Notes under the pieces: generated by a model
Told to the model about the DNA's origin: nothing
The model's database searches: none
The model's input: only the letters and a program-made list of their open reading frames with translations
Translations under genes and position numbers: made by a program
Shown here: positions 37,422-44,506 of the stretch, one piece after another
Layout of the letters: the number at the start of each line of letters is the position of its first letter
How positions within the stretch are numbered: position 1 is the first letter of the stretch
Assembly: GCA_022447545.1 (NCBI GenBank)
Contig: JAKVBI010000009.1
Coordinates: forward strand, 21,091 to 85,090
Source: Myxococcota bacterium
Lineage (GTDB): Bacteria; Myxococcota_A; UBA9160; SMWR01
Direction of reading: 5' to 3'
Length of the DNA: 64,000 nucleotides

Positions 37422-38813
37422 TCAGGTGGCCTCCGGGGTTTCGAATGGCTGCATGGGGTTGTGGCGCACCATGCTCGAGCCCGGGGGGCCCATCAGCATC
37501 CGATAGCGCTGGAGGCGTCGGTGCAGGAGCTGAATGAGCTCCGTGTCGTTCGCCCCGCCATCCTCGAAGACGAATCTCTCGAGGGCGGTGTCCCCCTCCT
37601 GCCAGTTGGCGGGCCGCCTCCCCAGGAGTTCACCGAGGTCCTCCAGATTGGCTTGTTCCACGACGCCCCCGATCTCATCGCATCGTTGAAGGTGACGCGC
37701 CAGGCGAAAGGCGATTCGAATCTCGTGCTGGGTGAAGGAGTCACCTGCCTGGAGGTTTCGCAGGGAGCGACCCAGATGGGAATGGGCGACGTGTCCCGAC
37801 GAAGGTGGACCGGTGACCTCGATTTCTTCCACGGGCTCGAGTTCGAGCCCGAGCATTTCGGCGAGGACTTCGAGTGCGAAGAGATTGGTCTCGCTGCACC
37901 ACTGCATGTTGGTCATGAAGTCTGCACCTGGAGGCGGATCGGCCAGGGCGGTGTGGTAGGCGAGTTGATCGCACAGGGCCATGGCCATGAGGTGGTGCTG
38001 TAGGGCACGGAGGTCGAGCCGAAGCCCTGAAACTTTTTCGTAGTGTGCGTAGATTCTCCGAAAATCACCATATCCCAGAATTGTGTCTCTCATCCGAAAG
38101 GTCGCGAGGTCCATGACCGGGTCGCCGATGTGACCGTTCTCGAGATCCATCAGGGCGGAAATCCTGCCATTCTGGTGGTGGAACTGTCCCGAGTCCCAAA
38201 CGATGGGAGTCTCGCGCCCCCGGCTGTCGAGGGGGTTGCGTTTCAACCAGCCGAGGCAGAACTCGAGAAAGGGATCGGGCTGGACCTTGCGATCCCGGTA
38301 GGCCTTTTCGTAAGTCTCCATTCCGATCGTTGCAGCCTTATCGGGATGTTCCGCCCGGAGGATGCCGGCGCGCTCGAAAGTTTCGAGGGGCAGGGCGTGC
38401 ACGCGTGCCAGGACTTCCATGTAGTCGTCCATTACGGCGTCGAGTTCTGCCTTGCCCACGCCCTCGAAGTTGTTGCTTCCGGGGATTCGGTCCATCACGT
38501 AGGCGCGTGGCGCGTCGATCCATCCGTAAACGTGGGCCACGGGGATGCCGCACTCCTCCAGGCATTTTTGGAAACGCATCTCGTGATCGAGGGAGAAACC
38601 GAAGTAGGTGTCCTCCCGCTCACCCCGTACGCACAGCGAAAGGGTTTCTCCATCGCGTTCGAGGTCTGCGAACCACACCGGGCGCCAGCGCGGCTGTCGC
38701 CAGATCTCGGTGACGCTTCCGCCGACGTTCGATTCGAGCCAGTCGACGACGGCACGGGTCTTGTCGTCGACGCGTTGCTCTCCCCAGCGGACTTCATGTG
38801 TGTCGGTGTCCAT
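37422..38813 (-). CDS. phosphotransferase (APH)-fold protein with altered catalytic loop
   Basis: A 463-residue kinase-fold protein. The C-lobe string ISALMDLENGHIGDPVMDLATFR corresponds to the Mg-binding D-x-E and GDP..DL elements of the aminoglycoside phosphotransferase family. The catalytic loop, normally HGDxxxxN, reads VWDSGQFHHQNG, so the standard His-Gly is missing. GGGAGAGG precedes the ATG at 38813. Close relatives with a GPGQF loop sit beside acyl-CoA metabolism genes, as here. It could be a lipid/sterol hydroxyl kinase or an inactive scaffold. Confidence 0.7.
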   Translation of the reverse strand: MDTDTHEVRWGEQRVDDKTRAVVDWLESNVGGSVTEIWRQPRWRPVWFADLERDGETLSLCVRGEREDTYFGFSLDHEMRFQKCLEECGIPVAHVYGWIDAPRAYVMDRIPGSNNFEGVGKAELDAVMDDYMEVLARVHALPLETFERAGILRAEHPDKAATIGMETYEKAYRDRKVQPDPFLEFCLGWLKRNPLDSRGRETPIVWDSGQFHHQNGRISALMDLENGHIGDPVMDLATFRMRDTILGYGDFRRIYAHYEKVSGLRLDLRALQHHLMAMALCDQLAYHTALADPPPGADFMTNMQWCSETNLFALEVLAEMLGLELEPVEEIEVTGPPSSGHVAHSHLGRSLRNLQAGDSFTQHEIRIAFRLARHLQRCDEIGGVVEQANLEDLGELLGRRPANWQEGDTALERFVFEDGGANDTELIQLLHRRLQRYRMLMGPPGSSMVRHNPMQPFETPEAT

Positions 38814-38945
38814 GCCCTCTCCCTGCGATGATTGGATGATACAACGCCGAGTTGGTGCCAGAGTGCCCGGAGGGTCCGCGGAAACTGGAGGCGTTTGGAT
38901 TCAATCGGATGGAACCAATGAGGTGTTCCCCGCTTCTTGGGAGCA

Positions 38946-40139
38946 CTACTCGATGGCCCCGGCCTCGCGCAGGCGCGACCGCTGGTCGGGGTCGATCCCC
39001 AACTCGTCCAGGACTTCGTCGGTGTGCTGGCCGCGGTCGGGCGCCGCCCGGCGGATCTCGATGGGCTCCTCGCCGAATTGGACAGGGCTAGACGCCAGCC
39101 GCGCGGTGGGATGGGTGGGGTGTCGCGGCAGGTATCCGTTGGCTTCGGTCTGCGGATCTGCCAGCACCTCCTGGGGGTTCGCGTACTTCGAATAGATGCA
39201 GCCGCCATCGCGGAGGCGCTGCTCCCAGTGCGCGAGAGGTTTGGCGGCGATGTTCTTGCGGAAGCGCTCGCGAATGGCCGCGATGTTTTCGGCCCGGCTG
39301 GCTTCGTCCGGGTGGGCGGTCACGAGATCCTCGGCCTCGAGGGCTTCGCATCCCACCTGCCAGTATTTTTCTGTGGCGAGCATGGAGAGCATCAGAACGC
39401 GTCCGTCCGAGGTGAGGTAGCTGCCCACCAGGGGAACGGTGGAAGCACCGCTACCCCCCTTGGGCGGATCGCCGCCGAGGACCGAGGCGGCCACGAGGTC
39501 GGGCGCCAGGGTCCAGATACCGCCAGCCATGAGCGCCACGTCTACGACAATTCCCCTACCACTGCGCTCGCGGTGGAACAGCGCAGCGCCGATTCCGCCG
39601 GCGAGGAACATGCCCGAGGGGACGTCTCCCATGCCCGGTCGCTGGCCTGCGATGTGGTCGCCAGACAGCATGTGCCCCACGCCCGCGCGTGACCAGAACG
39701 AGACGGAGTCGAAGCCGCCGGATTCAGCGTCGGGTCCACGAGCGCCTTGGCCGTGCCCGCGCGCGTAGACGAGGCGTGGGTTCAGTGCGAACAGGTCGTC
39801 GGGTTCGATCGCCAGCTTGCGCCGAACCTGGGGCAACTGGTTGGTGATGAAGACGTCCGAGGCTCGAACCAGGGCGTCGAAGACGGGGCGAGCCTCGGGG
39901 TTCTTCAGGTCGAGACAGACGTTGCGCTTGTTTCGGTTCATCTGTTCCACCAGAAACTGGAAATCGTCGCCGGTGTCGACCACGAGGCCCTGGGGTTGGA
40001 CATCGCGCAGGGCATCGCCCTGGGGGCGTTCGATCTTCACCACGTCTGCCCCCCAGTCTCCGAGTACGGATGCGGCAGAGGGGACGAAGCCGTGCTCGGC
40101 GACTTCGAGAACGCGGATCCCTTCGAGAACGGCGACCAT
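38946..40139 (-). CDS. CoA transferase, CaiB/BaiF (family III)
   Basis: A 397-residue family III CoA transferase: GIRVLEVAEHGFVPSAASVLGDWGADVVKIE at the start, RNKRNVCLDLKNPEA, SDVFITNQLPQVRRKL, and the catalytic-Asp region SGGFDSVSFWSRAG, followed by GVVPSGMF-like GDVPSGMFLAGG. AAGGAGG lies directly upstream of the ATG at 40139. It is the first gene of the minus-strand run 34.9-40.1 kb. It moves CoA between carboxylic acids; the substrate is unknown. Confidence 0.9.
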   Translation of the reverse strand: MVAVLEGIRVLEVAEHGFVPSAASVLGDWGADVVKIERPQGDALRDVQPQGLVVDTGDDFQFLVEQMNRNKRNVCLDLKNPEARPVFDALVRASDVFITNQLPQVRRKLAIEPDDLFALNPRLVYARGHGQGARGPDAESGGFDSVSFWSRAGVGHMLSGDHIAGQRPGMGDVPSGMFLAGGIGAALFHRERSGRGIVVDVALMAGGIWTLAPDLVAASVLGGDPPKGGSGASTVPLVGSYLTSDGRVLMLSMLATEKYWQVGCEALEAEDLVTAHPDEASRAENIAAIRERFRKNIAAKPLAHWEQRLRDGGCIYSKYANPQEVLADPQTEANGYLPRHPTHPTARLASSPVQFGEEPIEIRRAAPDRGQHTDEVLDELGIDPDQRSRLREAGAIE

Positions 40140-40310
40140 GTTGCCTCCTTGAGGACGTGATGGAACTGCACCATCGATCTACGACAAGGATACGGGAAAC
40201 CACCGGCCTTCTGGCAGAATGTGGTTGCGTTGGAGTGAGTCGAAACGCCATCTTGAATTCGATGCTTGATTCCGGCCGTGACGACTGGGGAGTGGGCGGG
40301 CGCTGACAAG

Positions 40311-40736
40311 ATGCCGCAGGCCGTCGAGCGCTTTGAGATCCGCACCCGGGGCAAGGGGCTGGTGGAGGTGTCCGACGAGGTGCAGCGCATTGTGGACGCG
40401 AGCGGTGTTCACGAGGGCCTGTGCACGGTGTTCGTGCAGCACACCTCGGCGAGCCTCGTGATCCAGGAGAATGCCGACCCCGCCGTTCTGCGGGATCTCG
40501 AGCACTGGATGTCCGAGACCGCGTCGGAGAGTCGGCAATGGGAACACGCCGACGAGGGGCCCGATGACATGCCGGCTCACGCGCGTTCAGCGATTACGCG
40601 TACCTCAGAGGCGATTCCAGTGGTGGGCGGGAGACTCGCCCTGGGCACCTGGCAGGGGATCTACCTCTGGGAGCACCGTAGCCGTGGCTACACGCGGCGT
40701 CTGGTCGTTCACGTCAGTGGTGAACGCTCCCGGTAG
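40311..40736 (+). CDS. yjbQ: YjbQ/UPF0047 family protein (secondary thiamine-phosphate synthase-like)
   Basis: A 141-residue protein matching YjbQ: FEIRTRGKGLVEVSDEV, CTVFVQHTSASLVIQENADP, GPDDMPAHARS, PVVGGRLALGTWQGIYLWEHR. The conserved HTSASL and ENADP strings are diagnostic. Family members show weak thiamine-phosphate synthase activity; the physiological role is unsettled. The ATG at 40311 gives the usual length. Its 3' end overlaps the convergent hydrolase gene by 28 bases. Confidence 0.9.
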   Translation: MPQAVERFEIRTRGKGLVEVSDEVQRIVDASGVHEGLCTVFVQHTSASLVIQENADPAVLRDLEHWMSETASESRQWEHADEGPDDMPAHARSAITRTSEAIPVVGGRLALGTWQGIYLWEHRSRGYTRRLVVHVSGERSR

Positions 40737-41941
40737 CGCTCGTGCTCGCGCTCGAGGAAGGCCGTGACGGCCCGTACGGCGTTCGCCGAGCGAACCGAGT
40801 GGAAGCAGTCGAAGGCGTGCTGGGCCCCTAGCATTTCGAGATATTCCACCGGGGCCTTGGACTCGGCGCGCAGTGCGCGTACGAATTCACGCGCTTCTTC
40901 GACGAACACCAGGGAGTCGTGGGTGCCCTGAATCATGAACATGGGGGGGGCGTCCGAGGAAACCCGAGCAATCGGTGACGCCGCTTCCCAGAGGTCGGGG
41001 TTCTCTTTCGGGCTGCATTTCAGCACCTGCTTCGAGAGAAACGTTTCCAGGTTCTGGGTGCCCCGGATTCCAGAGCGATCGCAGAAGTCGTAGACGCCGT
41101 AGAAGGGCACGGCTGCGCTGACGCGGGTGTCGGCCGACTCGAAGCCCGGCTGGAAGTCGGGGTCGTTCTGGGAGAGAGCGGCCAGGGCGGTGAGGTGTCC
41201 ACCTGCCGAACCCCCCGTTACGCAGAGAAAGTTCGGATCGCCCCCGTACTCGCCGGCGTGTCGTCGAACCCAGTCGATGGCGCGCTTCACGTCCACGATG
41301 TGGTCGGGGAAGGTGGCCTGGGGCGAGAGTCGGTAATTGATGGCGAAGCAGACCCAACCCCGGGCGGCCAGGTGCGCCATCAGGGGGCCGCCCTGCTCGC
41401 GCTTGTCCCCCATCACCCATGCACCGCCGTGGATCTGCACGAGCGTCGGTCGATCGCTGCCTGGTGAATCCGGCAGGACGATGTCGAGCAGATTGCGCGC
41501 CCCCTTGTCGCCTGGCAGAGGCTCGCCGTAGGCGAGGTTGCGGATGCGTCGAACGCCCGGACGCCGCATGCGGAAGGGCAGCCAAAATCCGTGACTGGGG
41601 CGGACGTCGTCTTCCAGCACGAGGTTGGCAGCCCGACCGAAGGCCAGGACTTCGTCGCGGCTGCCGAGCGCCCGCCGGTGGCCGGCCAGGAGCAGGCCCC
41701 AGGCCAGGAAGGAGAAGGCGAGCCCCCAAACACCTGCGGGCTCGGACAACGCACCGGCGCCGGCAAAGGCGAGGGTCACTACGGCACCCATGGCGGTGAG
41801 CTGGAGAGCCAACTCCCCCGCCGTCCAACCGACGAAGAAGTAGAGACTGCTCAGTGCACCCAGGCGGCGGGCCAGGAACCAGGTAGTGGCTGCCACGGCC
41901 AGACTCAAGAGGCTGCCAACGAGGTAGAGGTAGGCGCTCAT
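40709..41941 (-). CDS. membrane-anchored alpha/beta hydrolase (BD-FAE/HSL type)
   Basis: A 410-residue protein: three N-terminal membrane spans (about 3-90), then an esterase domain with oxyanion motif VQIHGGAWVMGDK, nucleophile elbow GGSAGG (Ser), an acidic residue in IQGTHDSLVF and the His in LGAQHAFDCFHS. It resembles hormone-sensitive-lipase/BD-FAE carboxylesterases fused to a membrane module. The ATG at 41941 is preferred to a TTG at 41971 because the first span begins right after it. The 3' end overlaps yjbQ. Confidence 0.8.
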   Translation of the reverse strand: MSAYLYLVGSLLSLAVAATTWFLARRLGALSSLYFFVGWTAGELALQLTAMGAVVTLAFAGAGALSEPAGVWGLAFSFLAWGLLLAGHRRALGSRDEVLAFGRAANLVLEDDVRPSHGFWLPFRMRRPGVRRIRNLAYGEPLPGDKGARNLLDIVLPDSPGSDRPTLVQIHGGAWVMGDKREQGGPLMAHLAARGWVCFAINYRLSPQATFPDHIVDVKRAIDWVRRHAGEYGGDPNFLCVTGGSAGGHLTALAALSQNDPDFQPGFESADTRVSAAVPFYGVYDFCDRSGIRGTQNLETFLSKQVLKCSPKENPDLWEAASPIARVSSDAPPMFMIQGTHDSLVFVEEAREFVRALRAESKAPVEYLEMLGAQHAFDCFHSVRSANAVRAVTAFLEREHERYRERSPLT

Positions 41942-42093
41942 CGAGGGCCGATTATGCCCGATGTGGGCCAATTTTCAGGGCTTCCCTGGCAACGCAACCC
42001 CTTGGGATCAAAAGAAAACCCAGGGCTCTCCTCAGTGCTCCCCGGTTTTTGCGGGGTATGCTGTGAAAAGGCCACGTTCTGTGGAGGTCCGGC

Positions 42094-43002
42094 GTGCCGC
42101 AAGCCCCGGCTCGATCACGCGTTCCGCCTCTCATGCGGATGAAACAACTCTCCGACCTGCCGCCGCCGCCTCGGGGAATGCGGGTGCTGTTGCCCAACCG
42201 CGGTGAGTTGTTCGTGCGCGCCCGGCGCGGGCCGCGTCGGGCCCCTACCGTCGTGCTGTTGCACGGCTGGGGGGCCAGTGGAGGCCTCAACTGGTTCCAG
42301 GCCTTCGAGCCTCTGGGCCGCGATTTCCGAGTGCTGGCTCCAGATCTGCGGGGGCACGGTCGTGGGCCGCGTAGCCAGGACCCTTTTCGCCTGCGCGACT
42401 GCGCGGACGACGTGGCCGCTCTGCTCGAAACTCTCGACGCGGGGCCGGCCATCGTGGTCGGCTACAGCATGGGGGGCTCGGTTGCCCAGCTGCTGTGGAG
42501 GTGTCACCGGGAGCGCGTGGCGGGGTTGGTTCTGGTGGCGACCTGCGAGCGTCCCGTGCGCAGTGCGCGCGCCGGTCGCTGGATGGAGGGGCTGATGGAG
42601 ACTGCGGCCCTGGGCGGTCGATGGGCTGAAGGGTCGACCTGGCTGCCTCGTGCCTTGGCTCGCGGAGTCGTCGAGCGATGGCCAGCTTCCCGTGCCGGCG
42701 GCCTTTCGGAGTGGGCGCGCACTGAGATGGCTCGACACGATTGGCGTCACCTCCTCGAGGCTGGTGCTGAACTTGGCCGCTTTGATGCCACGCCCTGGCT
42801 GTCTTCCATCGACGTGCCCACCAGTGTGGTGGTCACCGAGCGAGACACGGCCATTCCGGCCCCACTTCAACACGGCATGGCCCGTCAGATCTCGGGTGCC
42901 ACGGTCCACCCCATGGACGCCGGCCACCTGGCGTGTGTGCTGCCCGAGTTCGGGACCACCCTGGTTCAGGCGTGTGGGGACGTGGCCGGCCGACTGGGCT
43001 GA
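42094..43002 (+). CDS. alpha/beta hydrolase
   Basis: A 302-residue soluble alpha/beta hydrolase: VVLLHGWGASGGLNW (oxyanion), LAPDLRGHGRGPRS, the nucleophile in GYSMGGSVAQLLW, an acidic residue in VVTERDTAIP and the His in PMDAGHLACVL. The GTG at 42094 is the first start; an ATG at 42133 (MRMKQLSDLP) is an alternative. The substrate is unknown, possibly an ester or epoxide. A stem-loop GGAGCC-TCG-GGCTCC follows at 43041-43055. Confidence 0.75.
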   Translation: MPQAPARSRVPPLMRMKQLSDLPPPPRGMRVLLPNRGELFVRARRGPRRAPTVVLLHGWGASGGLNWFQAFEPLGRDFRVLAPDLRGHGRGPRSQDPFRLRDCADDVAALLETLDAGPAIVVGYSMGGSVAQLLWRCHRERVAGLVLVATCERPVRSARAGRWMEGLMETAALGGRWAEGSTWLPRALARGVVERWPASRAGGLSEWARTEMARHDWRHLLEAGAELGRFDATPWLSSIDVPTSVVVTERDTAIPAPLQHGMARQISGATVHPMDAGHLACVLPEFGTTLVQACGDVAGRLG

Positions 43003-43155
43003 AGGCCTGAACCCCCTCCCATTCAGAAGTTCGCCGGGTGGGAGCCTCGGGCTCCTGCTCTCTGGGCTCAGAGCTCCTGGGAGGCCGGGGCGATGGCGGA
43101 ATTGGGGGCCATCTCGTGCCCTGGGCGCAGCTCAGCTTCGTCGGTTCGGATTCCC

Positions 43156-43184
43156 TTGACATGGGAATTTTACCCATATAGATT
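43156..43184 (+). promoter_or_regulatory. sigma-70-like promoter of the secreted orphan gene
   Basis: A consensus -35 TTGACA (43156-43161) is followed after 17 bases by TAGATT (43179-43184). The region is strikingly AT-rich for this genome. It is the clearest promoter in the window and is overlapped by a palindrome. Confidence 0.65.
43161..43177. promoter_or_regulatory. palindrome 1, probable operator between -35 and -10
   Basis: An imperfect dyad, ATGGG-AATTTTA-CCCAT, occupies the spacer of the promoter. It shares the core TGGGAAT..T..CCCA with palindrome 2, 13 bases downstream, which argues for two binding sites of one regulator. Confidence 0.6.
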
Positions 43185-43189
43185 GCTCC

Positions 43190-43218
43190 AAATAAGTGGG
43201 AATATTTCCCACTTATTT
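43190..43218. promoter_or_regulatory. palindrome 2, perfect 13-bp arms, probable operator
   Basis: The arms AAATAAGTGGGAA and TTCCCACTTATTT are perfect reverse complements around a 3-base TAT centre. It lies downstream of the -10 and just before the AAGGAG ribosome-binding site (43221-43226), so it can be a DNA operator, an RNA hairpin controlling translation, or both. Confidence 0.7.
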
Positions 43219-43232
43219 GAAAGGAGCTCATC

Positions 43233-44321
43233 ATGACGCGAATCGAAGGACTCGGACTCGTGGTGGCCCTGGCGATCCTCGCCTGGGCGCCTCCCAGCAG
43301 CGCGCAGTTTCCAGACACGGCCGCCTATCCACCGGCCGCCGAGGATCCCCGCGTTGACGGGGCCTTCTCGTCCCCGGCGGAATACAAGAACGCCAACGTG
43401 GTTCGCGACGATCTCGACGTGGGCGATTTCTACAAGCAGCACCGCACCAACTGGACCGTCGGCGGGATCACCTACAAGGACACCATCACGTTCTTCGACA
43501 ACCATCACTTCACGGATCCGGCCTACACGCACCTGGATGACTACGACATGAACAGCTGGAAGTACGCTTGGGGGGGCATCGTGGTGGAGACCTGGGTTTT
43601 CCTCCCGGGCAACCATCCTGACCAGCATGACCACTATTGGATCGAGATGTCGGGAATCGGGACTGCCAATTATCCGGATGGCATCGATGACGATGGTGGC
43701 TTCCTGGTTCGCTTGAACGAGGATCCTTCCACCGATCGCTTCTGGCGACCGGGCGATCCCGAACCCGGAGAGGTCGGTTGGGATTTTGCGGACTACTACG
43801 GGGTGTTTGCCCGGGGCGGATTCAATGCCTCGGCCTGGCGCAATGGGATCGCGAACCGCTACGTCGAGCAGGAAATCTACGAGTGGTCGATCACCATGAA
43901 CCAGGTGGCGGGCAACGGCGGCTCGGGCAGTTCCGATGGGGATGGCGGGATTCCCGGTGTGCCGCAGTTCAGTGGCGGCGGCGGCGGCGGTGAGGAGGAG
44001 GAGAATCCCATCGCGCCCGGCATCTGCGACCCGATCTGGGAACTGCGTACCCGCTACAAGGAGGTCAAGGACTGGAAGCCCTCCATGGGGGGCCACGGCA
44101 CGCTCGGGGGCACCGGCTGGATTCCCATTGGAGACGAATGGGTCTTCATGGGCTGGGACGACTCCATGCACCCGGTTCCTCCCGAAAAGGAGATCGAGCC
44201 CATCGATGCCCTGAAGAAGGTCGAGGGTCTGAAGAGTGTCGGCCTGGGCGAGGTGACGGATTCGCAGGCCGTCGAGAGCAGCCAGCCCAGAAGGTCGAAA
44301 TTGAGAATGAGAATCAAGTAG
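43233..44321 (+). CDS. secreted protein of unknown function
   Basis: A 362-residue protein with a clear signal peptide (LGLVVALAILAWAPPSSA, cleavage after about residue 24 before QFPD). The mature part is acidic and aromatic, with NWTVGGITYKDTITFFDNHHF, WKYAWGGIVVETWVFLPGNHPDQHDHYW and NRYVEQEIYEWSITM. A glycine/glutamate spacer (six Gly then four Glu) separates the first 250 residues from a C-terminal segment WELRTRYKEVKDWKPSMGGH. I do not recognise the family. AAGGAG lies 6 bases before the ATG. It is controlled by the double-palindrome promoter. The carbohydrate- or cell-surface-like composition is only suggestive. Confidence 0.75.
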   Translation: MTRIEGLGLVVALAILAWAPPSSAQFPDTAAYPPAAEDPRVDGAFSSPAEYKNANVVRDDLDVGDFYKQHRTNWTVGGITYKDTITFFDNHHFTDPAYTHLDDYDMNSWKYAWGGIVVETWVFLPGNHPDQHDHYWIEMSGIGTANYPDGIDDDGGFLVRLNEDPSTDRFWRPGDPEPGEVGWDFADYYGVFARGGFNASAWRNGIANRYVEQEIYEWSITMNQVAGNGGSGSSDGDGGIPGVPQFSGGGGGGEEEENPIAPGICDPIWELRTRYKEVKDWKPSMGGHGTLGGTGWIPIGDEWVFMGWDDSMHPVPPEKEIEPIDALKKVEGLKSVGLGEVTDSQAVESSQPRRSKLRMRIK

Positions 44322-44328
44322 GAGATGG

Positions 44329-44440
44329 CTCGCACGCTTGCTCCCACGGTGCCTTTCCCATGCGATGCAACCGGCGGGATCGATCTGGGGCGACGCCAGA
44401 TCAATCCCGCATGGAATTGTGGGGGAGCAAGCGGTGCGAG
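44329..44440. repeat. 112-base compound imperfect palindrome between convergent genes
   Basis: The outer arms CTCGCACGCTTGCTCC..CAC (44329-44347) and GTG..GGAGCAAGCGGTGCGAG (44419-44440) pair with few bulges. CCATGC (44358-44363) pairs with GCATGG (44409-44414). An inner stem, GGGATCGATCTGG (44376-44388) with CCAGATCAATCCC (44396-44408), has one mismatch around a 7-base loop. It may act as a bidirectional terminator, or be a REP/MITE-like element. No T-tract is present. Confidence 0.55.
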
Positions 44441-44506
44441 TCCTCGTTCTGTTTTTCTCCGGTGCCGCCTCTCCGGATCTCCGAGCCACGCCCAGTGCTC
44501 GAAAGG

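Noticed and set aside
44329-44440. Integron attC site
   Set aside because: The palindrome ends lack the RYYYAAC/GTTRRRY core bases, and no integrase or cassette array is near.
44329-44440. tRNA gene
   Set aside because: The branched fold does not give a cloverleaf with conserved T-loop or D-loop bases or an acceptor stem of the right size.
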